NCBI RefSeq assembly: GCF_046365375.1
Contig: NZ_JBKEIT010000002.1
Coordinates: 186,001-250,000 of the forward strand
Source of the DNA: Butyricimonas muris
Lineage (GTDB): Bacteria; Bacteroidota; Bacteroidia; Bacteroidales; Marinifilaceae
DNA length: 64,000 nt
Direction of reading: 5' to 3'
The notes under the pieces were generated by a model. The model had not been told where the DNA came from. It searched no databases and saw only the letters and a list, made by a program, of their open reading frames with translations. Shown piece after piece: positions 40,424-50,052 of this stretch (position 1 is its first letter; the number at the start of each line of letters is the position of its first letter). The translations under genes were made by a program, and so were the position numbers.

Positions 40424-42838
40424 TTAAATCAATGCGATTTCCAGTACTTCCCGGATGTGGTTGACGAAATGGAAGGTGATACCCGAAACGTATTCCTTTT
40501 TGATTTCGTCGATGTCTTTTTTGTTCTCGCAGCAGAGGATAATCTCTTTGATTCCGGCTCGCTTGGCGGCGAGAATTTTTTCACGGATGCCGCCTACCGG
40601 AAGGACTTTGCCGCGCAGGGTGATCTCTCCGGTCATGGCAAGAGCTTTTTTCACTTTTCGTCCGGTCAGTGATGATGCCAAGGAGGTCACCATGGTGATA
40701 CCTGCCGAAGGACCGTCTTTGGGTACGGCGCCTGCCGGAACGTGAATGTGAATGTTATGTTCCTCTATTGCCGCGGGGTTGATGCCCAATTCTTCGGCGT
40801 GTGATTTAATATATTCCAATGCCAGCGTGGCTGATTCTTTCATTACGTCACCGAGGCTTCCGGTCATGGTTAATTGTCCTTTGCCTTTGCTGATACTCGA
40901 TTCCACGTATAGAATTTCTCCGCCCACGGCAGTCCAAGCCAAGCCTGTCACAACACCCGGTAGTTCATTTCCTTGGTATTCTTCTCTGGTAAAGATAGGA
41001 GTTCCGAGGTATTCTTCCACGGTATCTTTTGTCGGTTGCACCGTGAAGCTGGGGTCTAAGGCCACGTTTTTAGCCACTTGGCGCATAATCTTAGCCAAGG
41101 TTTTGTCTAAACCGCGCACGCCGGATTCACGGGTGTATTTGTCGATAATATAGTTCAATATATCATCCGAGAATGTGATCTGTTCTGCTTTTAGCCCGTG
41201 ATTTGCCAGTTGCTTCGGGATCAGGTGACGTTTGGCAATTTCGATCTTTTCTTCCATAAGATAGCCGCTGACCTCTATCATTTCCATACGATCTCTCAAC
41301 GGGGGAGCGATCGTGGAGATGTCATTCGCCGTGGCGATGAACATGACTTTTGATAAATCATAATCGATATCCAAATAATTGTCATGAAAAGCCGTGTTCT
41401 GTTCGGGATCAAGTACTTCCAATAATGCAGACTGCGGATCTCCTCTGAAATCCTGTCCTACCTTGTCGATTTCGTCCAGAATAAACACGGGGTTCGAGGT
41501 CCCTGCTTTTTTGATACTTTGTATAATCCTACCCGGCATGGCACCGATGTATGTACGGCGGTGTCCCCGGATTTCGGATTCGTCATGCAAGCCGCCTAAT
41601 GACATGCGAACGAATTCCCGGTTCAAGGCACGTGCAACCGATTTGCCGAGAGAGGTTTTACCTACACCCGGGGGACCGTACAGGCAGAGAATCGGGGATT
41701 TCATATCTCCTTTCAGTTTTAACACGGCAAGGTATTCCAGAATGCGCTCTTTCACCTTATCCAGCCCGTAGTGGTCGGCATCCAGTATTTCGGATGCTTT
41801 TTTCAAATCGAAATTGTCTTCCGAATAGTGCTCCCACGGCAACTCGGTCAATTCCTTCACGTAATTGAATTGCACTGAATAGTCCGGGGTTGACGGGTTC
41901 TGGCGTTTCAGTTTTTGGAGTTCCTTGCGGAATATTTCTTCCACGTTCTTCGGCCATTTTTTCTTTGATGCGGCCTCTTCCAGTTCTTGCAGGTCTTCAT
42001 CCACGGGATTCGCGCCCAACTCGTTCTGGATAGTCTTCATCTGTTGATGAAGCAGGTATTCTCTTTGTTGTTTATCAAGGTCGACCTTGACCTTTTGTTG
42101 AATATCCTCTTTTAATTCCAGAACTTTGACTTGTTTACCCAGTAGTTCCAGTAATTTGTTTGCCCGTTCTTTCAATCTGTCGATTTCGAGCAATTCTTGT
42201 TTATCCCTGTAATCAATCTCTGTGTTTGAAGATATGAAATTGACAAGGAATAACATGCTCTCGATATTTTTCAAGGCGAAGCCTGCCTCGTTGGGAATAT
42301 TGCTGGAAAATCTCACGATTTTCATTGCCATATCCTTTAGGGCTTCGGAAATGGCATTGTATTCCTGATCTTCCGTGTGTATTTTTTCCTCTTCTTTCAC
42401 GATGATTTTACCCACGTGATAGGGTTCGTCATACAAGATGTCATCCAAATGGAAGCGTCTTTTCCCTTGGATAATAGCTGTGGTCGTTCCGTCGGGCATC
42501 TCTAGCAATCTTAGCACGGAAGCGACCGTACCTGTCGTGTACAGATCGGTTTGCTGCGGGTTTTCCGTGAGGATATCCTTTTGTGCGATGACACCGATTA
42601 ATGCGCTTTGCTTGTAAGCGAAACGTACCAGTTTTAGCGATTTTTCCCTACCGATATTGATTGGGATAATTACCCCCGGAAACAACACGGTGTTCCGTAG
42701 TGGTAAAATTGGCAGAGTGTCAGGTATATTACTGTGATCGTTCAGCATCTCTTTCTCGTCACCCAGTATAGATAAATAATCCTGATTTTCCTCTGATAAA
42801 TTATCTTGTAAAAAATCTTTTAAATCTATATTGCTCAT
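40424..42838 (-). CDS. lon: ATP-dependent Lon protease
   Basis: 804 residues. N-terminal LON substrate-binding domain (LPILPLRNTVLFPGVIIPINIGR, about 42-240), a helical linker, an AAA+ module with Walker A GPPGVGKTSLGKS and Walker B FILDEIDKVG, and the protease domain with the Ser711-Lys754 dyad (PKDGPSAGITM; GIREKILAAKRAGI). The spacing of 43 residues is that of LonA. It degrades misfolded and regulatory proteins in the cytosol. Length is as usual for Bacteroidetes LonA. Confidence 0.97.
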   Translation of the reverse strand: MSNIDLKDFLQDNLSEENQDYLSILGDEKEMLNDHSNIPDTLPILPLRNTVLFPGVIIPINIGREKSLKLVRFAYKQSALIGVIAQKDILTENPQQTDLYTTGTVASVLRLLEMPDGTTTAIIQGKRRFHLDDILYDEPYHVGKIIVKEEEKIHTEDQEYNAISEALKDMAMKIVRFSSNIPNEAGFALKNIESMLFLVNFISSNTEIDYRDKQELLEIDRLKERANKLLELLGKQVKVLELKEDIQQKVKVDLDKQQREYLLHQQMKTIQNELGANPVDEDLQELEEAASKKKWPKNVEEIFRKELQKLKRQNPSTPDYSVQFNYVKELTELPWEHYSEDNFDLKKASEILDADHYGLDKVKERILEYLAVLKLKGDMKSPILCLYGPPGVGKTSLGKSVARALNREFVRMSLGGLHDESEIRGHRRTYIGAMPGRIIQSIKKAGTSNPVFILDEIDKVGQDFRGDPQSALLEVLDPEQNTAFHDNYLDIDYDLSKVMFIATANDISTIAPPLRDRMEMIEVSGYLMEEKIEIAKRHLIPKQLANHGLKAEQITFSDDILNYIIDKYTRESGVRGLDKTLAKIMRQVAKNVALDPSFTVQPTKDTVEEYLGTPIFTREEYQGNELPGVVTGLAWTAVGGEILYVESSISKGKGQLTMTGSLGDVMKESATLALEYIKSHAEELGINPAAIEEHNIHIHVPAGAVPKDGPSAGITMVTSLASSLTGRKVKKALAMTGEITLRGKVLPVGGIREKILAAKRAGIKEIILCCENKKDIDEIKKEYVSGITFHFVNHIREVLEIALI

Positions 42839-43029
42839 TATAATCTCCTTATCTATTTGTAGTTGTTTCTTCGTGTGATTTGGTTTCTTTCGGGAGTCCC
42901 TTGATTAGCCTTGAATCGGAGGACTGCCATTTTGGCAAAAAATTCCTGAAAAATAAACCATTACTTAATAGGACAATTCCTATGCCAAAGATTTTTTGGT
43001 CGAAATAGGGTAAAAAAAGATGCAATTGT

Positions 43030-43037
43030 TACTTTTG
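43030..43037 (+). promoter_or_regulatory. Possible -7 box (TACTTTTG)
   Basis: TACTTTTG lies 20 nt before the ATG at 43058 and matches TAnnTTTG; the -33 region is unclear. The 219-bp lon spacer contains nothing else except a small TGCCA/TGGCA hairpin at 42927-42939. Confidence 0.5.
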
Positions 43038-43057
43038 CACATAAATATAAAACACAA

Positions 43058-44233
43058 ATGAAAATAATTTTATTCGACGATAAAAGTTGGAGAACGTTGA
43101 GACCTCTTACTTTGACTCGTCCGGTATCTGAACTAAGGGTAGGGATTCTCACGATTCGAGAGAAGTGGGAAAAACGGTTAGGTGACAAGGTTGCATACCT
43201 GACCAAGGACTACCTGCAAGAAAAATACCCGTTGTCTGTGGAAGATGATAATTTGCTGATCAACGCGTCCGTGTGTCCGAACCCACGTTTGTTGGGTGAG
43301 ATCGGTGGTCTGCAGCCGGGGGAAATGTTATTACAAGGCGATTGTGTAATCGCTTTGCGAGTGGATAAACGGGAGGTCGCAGCCTTTGATCCTGCCGGGT
43401 TACCGGGTTTAGTACGAAAGGAGTTCACGGGTGAATTTAATCGTGTGGAATATCCTTATCACGTGTTTTCACTGAACGGGCAAGAGTTGGAGATTGACTT
43501 CAAGTTATTGACCGAGGGACGGAAGAGTGCGCCGTTGGATAGTGGCGTGCGGGTATACGGGAAGTATCCTGTCTTCGTGGAGGAAGGTGCCGTTGTTCGC
43601 GGTGCCGTGATCAACACGGAAGGCGGTCCCGTGTATATCGGGAAGGACGCGGAAATCATGGAAGGAGTCCTCGTGAGAGGTCCTTTGGCCATGTGCGAAC
43701 ATGCGGTATTGACGATGGCGGCGAAAGTGTACGGTCCCACGACTTTAGGACCTTATTGCAAGTGCGGGGGTGAGGTAAATAACGTGGTTTTGCTCGCGTA
43801 CTCCAACAAGGCTCATGATGGGTTCTTGGGTAATTCCGTGCTGGGGGAATGGTGTAATATCGGGGCGGGAACAAACAACTCGAACTTGAAGAATACCTAC
43901 GTGGAGGTGAAGTTATGGGATTACGAAACGAGACGTTTCCGGAAAACCGGACTTCAGTTTTGTGGTCTGATTATGGGTGACCATGCCAAGTTGGGTATTT
44001 CTACAATGATTAATACCGGAACGGTGATCGGCGTGGGAGCTAACGTGTACGGGGCAGAATTTCCCCGTAATTTTATTCCCTCTTTTGCTTGGGGCGGTGC
44101 CTGTGGATTTACCGAACATATGATGCCTCAGTTTATCGCGACAGCCGAAGCCGTGATGAAACGTCGGAATAAAGTATTCGATGACGTGGATCGTCGGATT
44201 ATCGAGCATGTGTTTGCTGATCCGGACAGATAA
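43058..44233 (+). CDS. GlmU-like putative nucleotidyltransferase / left-handed beta-helix protein
   Basis: 391 residues. The N-terminal ~180 residues match the DUF4954/GlmU-N type domain of Bacteroidetes (IILFDDKSWRTLRPLTLTRPVSELRVGILTIREKW). The C-terminal part has hexapeptide repeats of a left-handed beta-helix (VFVEEGAVVRGAVINTEGG, VYIGKDAEIMEGVLVRGP, GEWCNIGAGTNNSNLKNTY, LGISTMINTGTVIGVGANVYG), as in bifunctional sugar-1-phosphate uridylyl/acetyltransferases. It is likely to make or modify a nucleotide sugar, but lacks a clear pyrophosphorylase GXGTRM loop, so the activity is open. Followed by a terminator shared with rpmE2. Confidence 0.85.
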   Translation: MKIILFDDKSWRTLRPLTLTRPVSELRVGILTIREKWEKRLGDKVAYLTKDYLQEKYPLSVEDDNLLINASVCPNPRLLGEIGGLQPGEMLLQGDCVIALRVDKREVAAFDPAGLPGLVRKEFTGEFNRVEYPYHVFSLNGQELEIDFKLLTEGRKSAPLDSGVRVYGKYPVFVEEGAVVRGAVINTEGGPVYIGKDAEIMEGVLVRGPLAMCEHAVLTMAAKVYGPTTLGPYCKCGGEVNNVVLLAYSNKAHDGFLGNSVLGEWCNIGAGTNNSNLKNTYVEVKLWDYETRRFRKTGLQFCGLIMGDHAKLGISTMINTGTVIGVGANVYGAEFPRNFIPSFAWGGACGFTEHMMPQFIATAEAVMKRRNKVFDDVDRRIIEHVFADPDR

Positions 44234-44237
44234 AATA

Positions 44238-44269
44238 AAAAAAGGAGATTCTGTGAATCTCCTTTTTTT
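44238..44269. terminator. Bidirectional intrinsic terminator
   Basis: AAAGGAGATTC, loop TGT, GAATCTCCTTT (44241-44265) with an A-run before and a T-run after, so it works on both strands between the convergent GlmU-like gene and rpmE2. Confidence 0.9.
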
Positions 44270-44287
44270 ATTTCTATTTCAGAAAGA

Positions 44288-44551
44288 TTATTTCTTTCTG
44301 TTTTCCATGTGCGATTTGTAACGGTTCATGAACTTGTCAACACGTCCTGCAGTATCGATCAATTTGATCTTACCGGTATAGAACGGGTGAGAAGAGTTAG
44401 AAATTTCCATTTTTATCAATGGATATTCAACTCCGTCGATTTCGATAGTCTCCCTCGTTGCGGCGGTAGACTTGGTGATAGTAGTCATGCCATTAGACAT
44501 ATCTTTAAATACTACTAATCTGTAATTTTCAGGATGTATGCCCTTTTTCAT
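44288..44551 (-). CDS. rpmE2: 50S ribosomal protein L31 type B
   Basis: 87 residues from the chosen start MKKGIHPENYRLVVFKD. This is the zinc-free (C-minus) form of bL31: it has SNSSHPFYTGKIKLIDTAGRVDKFMNRY and no cysteines. The frame is open 20 codons further up, but that part lacks homology and would overlap the promoter leader. bL31 bridges the two ribosomal subunits. It is transcribed alone from a consensus promoter. Confidence 0.96.
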   Translation of the reverse strand: MKKGIHPENYRLVVFKDMSNGMTTITKSTAATRETIEIDGVEYPLIKMEISNSSHPFYTGKIKLIDTAGRVDKFMNRYKSHMENRKK

Positions 44552-44593
44552 CTCGTATATAATTTTTAAAATTGTTTCTACATTAACGGGCAG

Positions 44594-44624
44594 CAAAGAT
44601 AGTCGATTCATTATAAATCACAAA
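44594..44624 (-). promoter_or_regulatory. Consensus promoter of rpmE2
   Basis: On the minus strand TTTG (44621-44624), a 19-bp spacer and TATCTTTG (44594-44601). This is a full Bacteroidetes sigma-A promoter, the clearest in the window; the leader to the ATG at 44551 is about 35-40 nt. Confidence 0.75.
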
Positions 44625-44712
44625 GAAATTCAAGGACTTTTTTCGAGATGAGGTATTAAAACGTCATTTTTCCGTGAAGAGTACCGTTTGTTTGTATTTT
44701 TGGAAATAAAAT

Positions 44713-44754
44713 GACGCCGGGGTTTACGCTTGTCAGCACGTACCTTCCGGCGTC
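44713..44754. terminator. Hairpin downstream of the Fic-like gene
   Basis: GACGCCGG (44713-44720) pairs with CCGGCGTC (44747-44754) around a 26-nt loop. On the minus strand it is followed by ATTTTATTTCC, which could act as the T-rich tract; it begins 16 nt after the stop of the Fic-like gene. Confidence 0.55.
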
Positions 44755-44769
44755 GGGGAATGGATTATA

Positions 44770-45525
44770 TCATTTTTGCGGGACCACTTCCTTCCTTAAG
44801 TTTTTCAGCAATTCTTCCCCCACGAAGCGCTCGAAGACTTCCGGTGTCGGGTTGTCTTTCTGCATCTTTAGAGCCGCGAGGTATTTTGCCTTGTCCTCGC
44901 CCGGAATGATAATCAAGGGTTCAAGGAACATCATCTGTATGTAGTTCATGAATAATAAAGCAACAGTGATGTTTGCCGCCCCGAAAGGCTTGATATGGGA
45001 AAAATAATAATGAAAGTCTGCTCCCAATTTTACGGTAAGTATATCATGAACGTTATTCAGTTTCTCGTTTGTTTCTTTACACAGGCTGTCCAGTTTGTCC
45101 GGTATTTGATCATAGTTTGCCGTGACGCCTTCTTCGTAGTATTCTTCACCTAAGCGGAAATCTCCCAAAGAGGTATCGTAACTGCCCACGGGAGTCGTTT
45201 CTTCTTTCCCGGTATGGTGCATTACTTTGGCACTGACCTCCCGAACGAAATCGGACGAAAGCCGCTTGCGCTGTTGGGCACATTTCATGAGGAAGAGAAA
45301 AGCGTTGCTCAAGTCTTTTATCCGTAGTACGGTTTCCCGCTCTACCTTGGGTGAAATCTCGATGTCATTCAAGATATTGAAAAAATCTTGTTTCTTTATA
45401 TCCATCCCGTCCAGACGGGCAATCTCGTAAAGCAAGGTTTCCACTCTTCTTGGGGAATAACCTTTTGTTGCCAGTTTGGCTCTTCCGAGATATTCTTCTC
45501 TTGTTCTACATAGTTCTTGCCACAT
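44770..45525 (-). CDS. Degenerate Fic-domain protein
   Basis: 251 residues. The layout is that of a Fic protein: an N-terminal helical part (SPRRVETLLYEIARLDGMDIKKQDFFNIL), a VRDLS-type helix, a flap-like stretch (GSYDTSLGDFR) and the position of the Fic loop in FHYYFSHIKPFGAANITVALLFMNYI (171-196). The canonical loop is HPFxxGNGRxxR, whereas here it reads KPFGAANITVA, so the catalytic His is Lys179 and the Gly-Asn-Gly-Arg nucleotide site is gone. AMP transfer is therefore unlikely. It could be a binding or regulatory pseudoenzyme. The gene is transcribed alone and is intact as a frame. Confidence 0.7.
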   Translation of the reverse strand: MWQELCRTREEYLGRAKLATKGYSPRRVETLLYEIARLDGMDIKKQDFFNILNDIEISPKVERETVLRIKDLSNAFLFLMKCAQQRKRLSSDFVREVSAKVMHHTGKEETTPVGSYDTSLGDFRLGEEYYEEGVTANYDQIPDKLDSLCKETNEKLNNVHDILTVKLGADFHYYFSHIKPFGAANITVALLFMNYIQMMFLEPLIIIPGEDKAKYLAALKMQKDNPTPEVFERFVGEELLKNLRKEVVPQK

Positions 45526-45700
45526 AATCGTTCATTTTTTCTATTTGGTACGTGGTATTTGTCGGTTTAGTTTTGTTTTTATATTTATTTGATAGATGAG
45601 ATTATCTGTTGACAATACAGGGGTGGATATTGACAATAATATCGTATTTTTGTATGCTTGATTATGATTCACCAAGCGTATGCTGCTTAAAGAATAAAGT

Positions 45701-46198
45701 ATGTTGAAGGATTTTACGGCAATAGATTTTGAAACGGCTAACCACCACCCGACGAGTGCTTGCTCTATCGGGATAGTCGTGGTGCGTGACGGTGTTATCG
45801 CGGATGAGTTTTCGCATTTGATAAAACCGGAACCGTTTTATTTTTACCGGAAATTTATCGGGATTCACGGCATTACCCCCGCGATGGTGGAAGACGCTCC
45901 TTCATTTTACGATTTGTGGGGAAAGATGGGGCGGTATTTTGACACGGAGGCGTTGGTTGCTCACAATGCCGGGTTTGATATGAGTGTTTTGAAGGCTTGT
46001 CTGGAGCGGTCGGACATCTATATCCCGATGCCCCAATCGTATTGCACGTGCCGACTCTCCCGAAAATTGGTAAAAGGTTTACCTAATTATAAACTGAACA
46101 CGTTGTGCGAGCATTTCGGGATAGAACTGAATCACCACGAGGCATTGAGTGATGCCCGTGGTGCAGCTAAAATCATGATAGAACTCGGCCGTTTATAA
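45701..46198 (+). CDS. DEDDh 3'-5' exonuclease (DnaQ-like)
   Basis: 165 residues, a single exonuclease domain. ExoI motif: AIDFETAN (Asp9, Glu11); ExoII: LVAHNAGFDMSVL; ExoIII: NHHEALSDARGAA with the catalytic His and Asp. Proteins of this size are stand-alone proofreading- or RNase T-like exonucleases found in Bacteroidetes. It converges on the pnp gene and their 3' ends overlap by 6 bp. Confidence 0.93.
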   Translation: MLKDFTAIDFETANHHPTSACSIGIVVVRDGVIADEFSHLIKPEPFYFYRKFIGIHGITPAMVEDAPSFYDLWGKMGRYFDTEALVAHNAGFDMSVLKACLERSDIYIPMPQSYCTCRLSRKLVKGLPNYKLNTLCEHFGIELNHHEALSDARGAAKIMIELGRL

Positions 46199-47005
46199 TC
46201 GGCTGATAATTTCCTTGAATATGGCTCCCATGCGTGGTTGGGCGTGGTTGCCCACGTCTTGTACTTCCGCGTGATTGGTGTCGAGTAAATCCGGAGTGGC
46301 GGTACTGTTCGTGATGACGGACATGCCGAAACATTCCATCCCCATGTGGCGTGCCACGATGATTTCCGGTACGGTAGACATTCCCACGGCATCCCCGCCT
46401 ATAATGCGAATCCAATTGTACTCCGCCGGGGTTTCGAACGAGGGACCTTGCAGTCCGGCGTAGACGCCTTTCCATAATTTGATATCCAGTTTTTTCCCGG
46501 CTTCCTCGGCGAGCTCGATCAGGCGGGTACTGTATGCTTCCGCCATGCTTGGAAACCGGGGACCCAATTCGTCGATATTCTTACCCCTGAGCGGGTGTTC
46601 GGGAAAGAGGTTGATATGATCCCGGATGATCATAAGGTCGCCCGCGAGATAACTCGTGTTCACGCCCCCGGCAGCATTCGACACGAACAATCTCTTTACA
46701 CCCAAGGCGTGCATGACTCTCACGGGGAAGGTTACTTCTTGCATGGAATAGCCCTCGTAATAATGGAAACGTCCTTGCATGGCGATCACTTTCTTGCCCC
46801 CGAATGTTCCGATAAGCAATTGTCCCCGGTGTCCCTGTACCGTGGATACGGGGAAATGAGGGATGGCCATGTAAGGAATGGCGTGTTCTATTTCGATGGA
46901 TTTCCCGAGTTCTCCCAATCCGGTACCCAAGATAATCCCGATCGTGTGTTCTCCTTTGATATAAGGTGCCAAGTATCGGCTACTTTCTTTTATCTTGTCT
47001 AACAT
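46193..47005 (-). CDS. Purine-nucleoside phosphorylase, class II (PNP family 2)
   Basis: 270 residues. The phosphate and ribose-binding segments are visible: GIILGTGLGEL (residues 23-33), QGRFHYYEGYSMQEVTFPVRVMHALGVK, VSNAAGGVN, GLQGPSFETPAEYNW and VGMSTVPEIIVARHMGM, SVITNSTA with the purine-contact Asn. The trimeric enzyme splits guanosine and inosine to base and ribose-1-phosphate in purine salvage. It overlaps lpxK upstream by 26 bp, so the three genes sppA-lpxK-pnp form one transcript. Confidence 0.94.
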   Translation of the reverse strand: MLDKIKESSRYLAPYIKGEHTIGIILGTGLGELGKSIEIEHAIPYMAIPHFPVSTVQGHRGQLLIGTFGGKKVIAMQGRFHYYEGYSMQEVTFPVRVMHALGVKRLFVSNAAGGVNTSYLAGDLMIIRDHINLFPEHPLRGKNIDELGPRFPSMAEAYSTRLIELAEEAGKKLDIKLWKGVYAGLQGPSFETPAEYNWIRIIGGDAVGMSTVPEIIVARHMGMECFGMSVITNSTATPDLLDTNHAEVQDVGNHAQPRMGAIFKEIISRL

Positions 47006-48032
47006 AGTTGTATATATTTTTAATGAGTTGGTCTTGTGATGTCAGAAATTCCGGTTCGATGGGAACATAGAATATCCGTTGTCTGATTTCATCCGGGATA
47101 TTACTCAAGGCTAACCGCACGGCATCTTTTTCTGTCGTGAAGATGTATTTGTTCGGGGTGCTGATTTTGTCGTATTCCTGAATGATACGGTGAATATCCC
47201 CGTCCCGGTAATTGTGGTGGTCGGGGAAAGCGATTTGGTGTATTTGTTTGGTTAATTTTTCAAGATACTCGATGTAAGGAGCCGGTTGGGCGATTCCCGT
47301 TACACACAGGATAGCGCTGTCCGGGGTAATGGAGCAACGGCTGGTTTTATCCAGCGGGGTGATGTCCCCGTATTTCATCGTGGTGAACAGCAATTGCTGG
47401 TAAGCCATCAAGTTCAAGTGTTTCAAAATAATCCGCTTCTCGATGGGAGAAATGTTAGGCGGACATTTTGTCACGATCACGTAGTTTGCCCTGTCTTTGG
47501 CGCTTGCTTTCTCTCTGAGGCGTCCCAAGGGCAGGAGGTGGTCTTCGTATATCGGGCGGTTGTAGTCGATCAACAAAATATTGATATCCGCTTTCACGTA
47601 CCGGTGTTGAAAACCATCATCCAGAACGATAACATCCGGTTTCTCCGGCAATTGCATCAGTTTCTTGATGCCTCTCACCCGGTTGGCATCAACGGCGACC
47701 GTGATATCCGGGAATTTGTTTTTTATTTGCATGGGCTCGTCACCGATTTCGCTGGCAGTCGATGTCTCCGTTGCCAGCACGAAACCGGACGTTTTACGTT
47801 TATAGCCCCGGCTCAGGCAAGCTACCCGGTAGTCGTTTTTCAGCACGTTGATTAAGGCTTCCGTGTGGGGAGTCTTGCCTGTACCGCCCACGGTGATATT
47901 TCCAACGCAGATGATGGGAATATCAAATTCGTGAGACTCCAGTATACCTAGGTTAAATAGTCTGTTTCTGACGCTGACACCTAGACCGTACAGGACGCTT
48001 AATGGCCATAAAGTAAGATATTTGAGCACCAT
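46980..48032 (-). CDS. lpxK: Tetraacyldisaccharide 4'-kinase
   Basis: 350 residues. One N-terminal membrane helix (LTLWPLSVLYGLGVSVRNRLF), then a P-loop VGNITVGGTGKTPHTEAL (about 44-61), SRGYKRKTSGF, ADINILLIDYNRP and a DDGFQH motif, all LpxK signatures. It phosphorylates the 4' position of the lipid A precursor on the inner face of the membrane. The ATG is 14 bp after the sppA stop and the 3' end overlaps the PNP gene, an order seen in other Bacteroidales. Confidence 0.95.
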   Translation of the reverse strand: MVLKYLTLWPLSVLYGLGVSVRNRLFNLGILESHEFDIPIICVGNITVGGTGKTPHTEALINVLKNDYRVACLSRGYKRKTSGFVLATETSTASEIGDEPMQIKNKFPDITVAVDANRVRGIKKLMQLPEKPDVIVLDDGFQHRYVKADINILLIDYNRPIYEDHLLPLGRLREKASAKDRANYVIVTKCPPNISPIEKRIILKHLNLMAYQQLLFTTMKYGDITPLDKTSRCSITPDSAILCVTGIAQPAPYIEYLEKLTKQIHQIAFPDHHNYRDGDIHRIIQEYDKISTPNKYIFTTEKDAVRLALSNIPDEIRQRIFYVPIEPEFLTSQDQLIKNIYNYVRQDKRK

Positions 48033-48046
48033 GTTCTACATTCGCT

Positions 48047-49852
48047 TTAGTTAAAAGTGAGATCGTAAGGTATTCTGGCTACCATACCGTTTATTTTTAG
48101 TAATTCTTTTTGACTCCGGTATATATCATAGAAATCGCCCAACTCTTCTTTGACAATCTTTGCTTTTACCGTTTCGGTAAGGTTGGACAGGATATCTTCA
48201 AGCGGGTTGCGCTCCGTCGGGAGTTCCGTGATCTGGTATTCCGTCAGACCGGCTTTCGCGGCGGCAATCCGAATGGCGTCGTTCAATCCGCCCAGCACGT
48301 CAACCAATCCGATTTTTAAGGCGTCCTCTCCGGTCCATACGCGCCCTTGAGCGATCTCGTTCACTTCCTCTTTCGTCATGTGGCGTCCTTGGCTAACCCG
48401 GTCGAGGAATGTATCATACCCCCGGTTGATGTAGTTTTGCATCACGTTTCTCTCGTAGGCGGTCATCGGTCTGTCGCTGATTGGAATAGGTAACGGATAA
48501 CCACCGCCGAAATCGCTGTGGTCGTTGGTTTTTACCACGTCGGAATTGATACCTAATTTGTCCTTTATCAATTTCTCCCCGCTAAACAGCAACCCGAATA
48601 TCCCGATGGAACCGGTTAATGTCGTGGGATCGGCAACGATCGTATCGGCAGCACAGGAGATGTAATACCCGCCGGAAGCGGCAACATTTCCCATCGACGC
48701 GATGAGCGGTTTCTCTTGGGCGGCAAGCTGAACTTCTTTCCAGATGATATCGGATGTCAAGGCGCTTCCCCCCGGTGAGTTTACACGTAGTACGATAGCC
48801 TTTATATTTTTATTTTCCCGGGCCTTGCGTATGGTTTGCGCTAATTCCGGTCCAATGCTTGTAGCTGACTGTTGGAAACCGATATCCCCTTGCGCGTAGA
48901 TAACGGCAATCTTGTCTTTGGCAAGGTTAATGGTCGGGAGCACGGCTCTTTGATATTTATCGAGCGTGATCATGGATAATTGGGTAGAGTCCGGAATGCC
49001 ACAAGCCGCGTTCAATTTGCGGAGCATTTCGTATTCGTAGAGAGTACCGTCGAAGAAGCCTTCTTTCACGAATTCCCCGGCAGGATATACTTGAAACTCG
49101 TTTGTCAGTCGAGTGATTTTCTCTACCGGTATATTACGGGTTACTGAGATTCCCTTGATGATATTTCCCCAGAGAGAATTTAAGTAGGTTTGCACTTGTT
49201 CACGGTTGGCGTCGCTCATGTGATCTTGCAGGAAAGGCTCTACTGCCGATTTGAATTTTCCCACACGGATAACTTCCGGCTCTACGCCGATTTTCTTCAA
49301 CAGATCCTTGTAGAACGATACGTTGGCGGACATTCCCGTGAGTAATAACGGGGTTTCCGGGTTCACGAATATACTGTCGGCAACGGTTGCCAGATAGTAA
49401 CTTTTCTGGTCGTATCCCAAGTTCGAGTAGCTATAAATAAATTTTCCGCTTTCTTTGAATTTCAATAGCGCGTCCCGAATCTCATCAATCGTGGCGAGTG
49501 CCCCGAAGTTGGATTTTATTTCCGTCAAGTCAAGATAGATTCCCTTAATTCGGTCGTCTTTCCCGGCTTGTTCGATGTATTTCAGTATTTTATTTAACCC
49601 GGTTTGTTTGTTCATGGATAAAGACATGATATTCAGATTTTCTAACGGGTTATCGGAAGCTCTGTCCGGTATTGGATCGCTGAAGGATAATTTCAGAACA
49701 GAATTATCCGTGACAGTAACACTTTTGCTGCCGGCAAAACTGATGAGGCTGACAGAACTGATGAACATTACCATACAGATAATGAGCATGAATATGTTCA
49801 CGATAAATACGCCGATGACGGTCGCTAATAGATACTTTAGAAAGCTTTTCAT
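48047..49852 (-). CDS. sppA: Signal peptide peptidase SppA, long (67K) type
   Basis: 601 residues: an N-terminal membrane helix (about 8-42) and two Clp/crotonase-like domains in tandem. The catalytic Lys lies in the first domain (VGKFKSAVEPF) and the Ser in the second (MGNVAASGGYYISCAAD), the arrangement of the E. coli 67-kDa enzyme. It degrades cleaved signal peptides in the membrane, facing the periplasm. First gene of the sppA-lpxK-pnp transcript. The ~200 bp upstream is AT-rich and shared with murA, which is divergent. Confidence 0.95.
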   Translation of the reverse strand: MKSFLKYLLATVIGVFIVNIFMLIICMVMFISSVSLISFAGSKSVTVTDNSVLKLSFSDPIPDRASDNPLENLNIMSLSMNKQTGLNKILKYIEQAGKDDRIKGIYLDLTEIKSNFGALATIDEIRDALLKFKESGKFIYSYSNLGYDQKSYYLATVADSIFVNPETPLLLTGMSANVSFYKDLLKKIGVEPEVIRVGKFKSAVEPFLQDHMSDANREQVQTYLNSLWGNIIKGISVTRNIPVEKITRLTNEFQVYPAGEFVKEGFFDGTLYEYEMLRKLNAACGIPDSTQLSMITLDKYQRAVLPTINLAKDKIAVIYAQGDIGFQQSATSIGPELAQTIRKARENKNIKAIVLRVNSPGGSALTSDIIWKEVQLAAQEKPLIASMGNVAASGGYYISCAADTIVADPTTLTGSIGIFGLLFSGEKLIKDKLGINSDVVKTNDHSDFGGGYPLPIPISDRPMTAYERNVMQNYINRGYDTFLDRVSQGRHMTKEEVNEIAQGRVWTGEDALKIGLVDVLGGLNDAIRIAAAKAGLTEYQITELPTERNPLEDILSNLTETVKAKIVKEELGDFYDIYRSQKELLKINGMVARIPYDLTFN

Positions 49853-50052
49853 AATGTAATTTTAGTCGTTAATTATTTATTATACAATAAACGAGTTAGC
49901 TTTTTATATTGGGTACGTGAGAATCATTTTTCAATAAAAAATGATTTTCACAAATGTATGCAATAATTTTGGTCATGCAAATTTAAAATTGGTGTTGTTT
50001 TGTTTCTCGTCTATTTTTTGATAGTTTTACGTCGGAACAAAATAGATACGGA

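Noticed and set aside
46193..46198. Overlap of exonuclease and PNP 3' ends as a frameshift sign
   Set aside because: Both proteins are full length with complete motifs; a 6-bp convergent overlap is normal.
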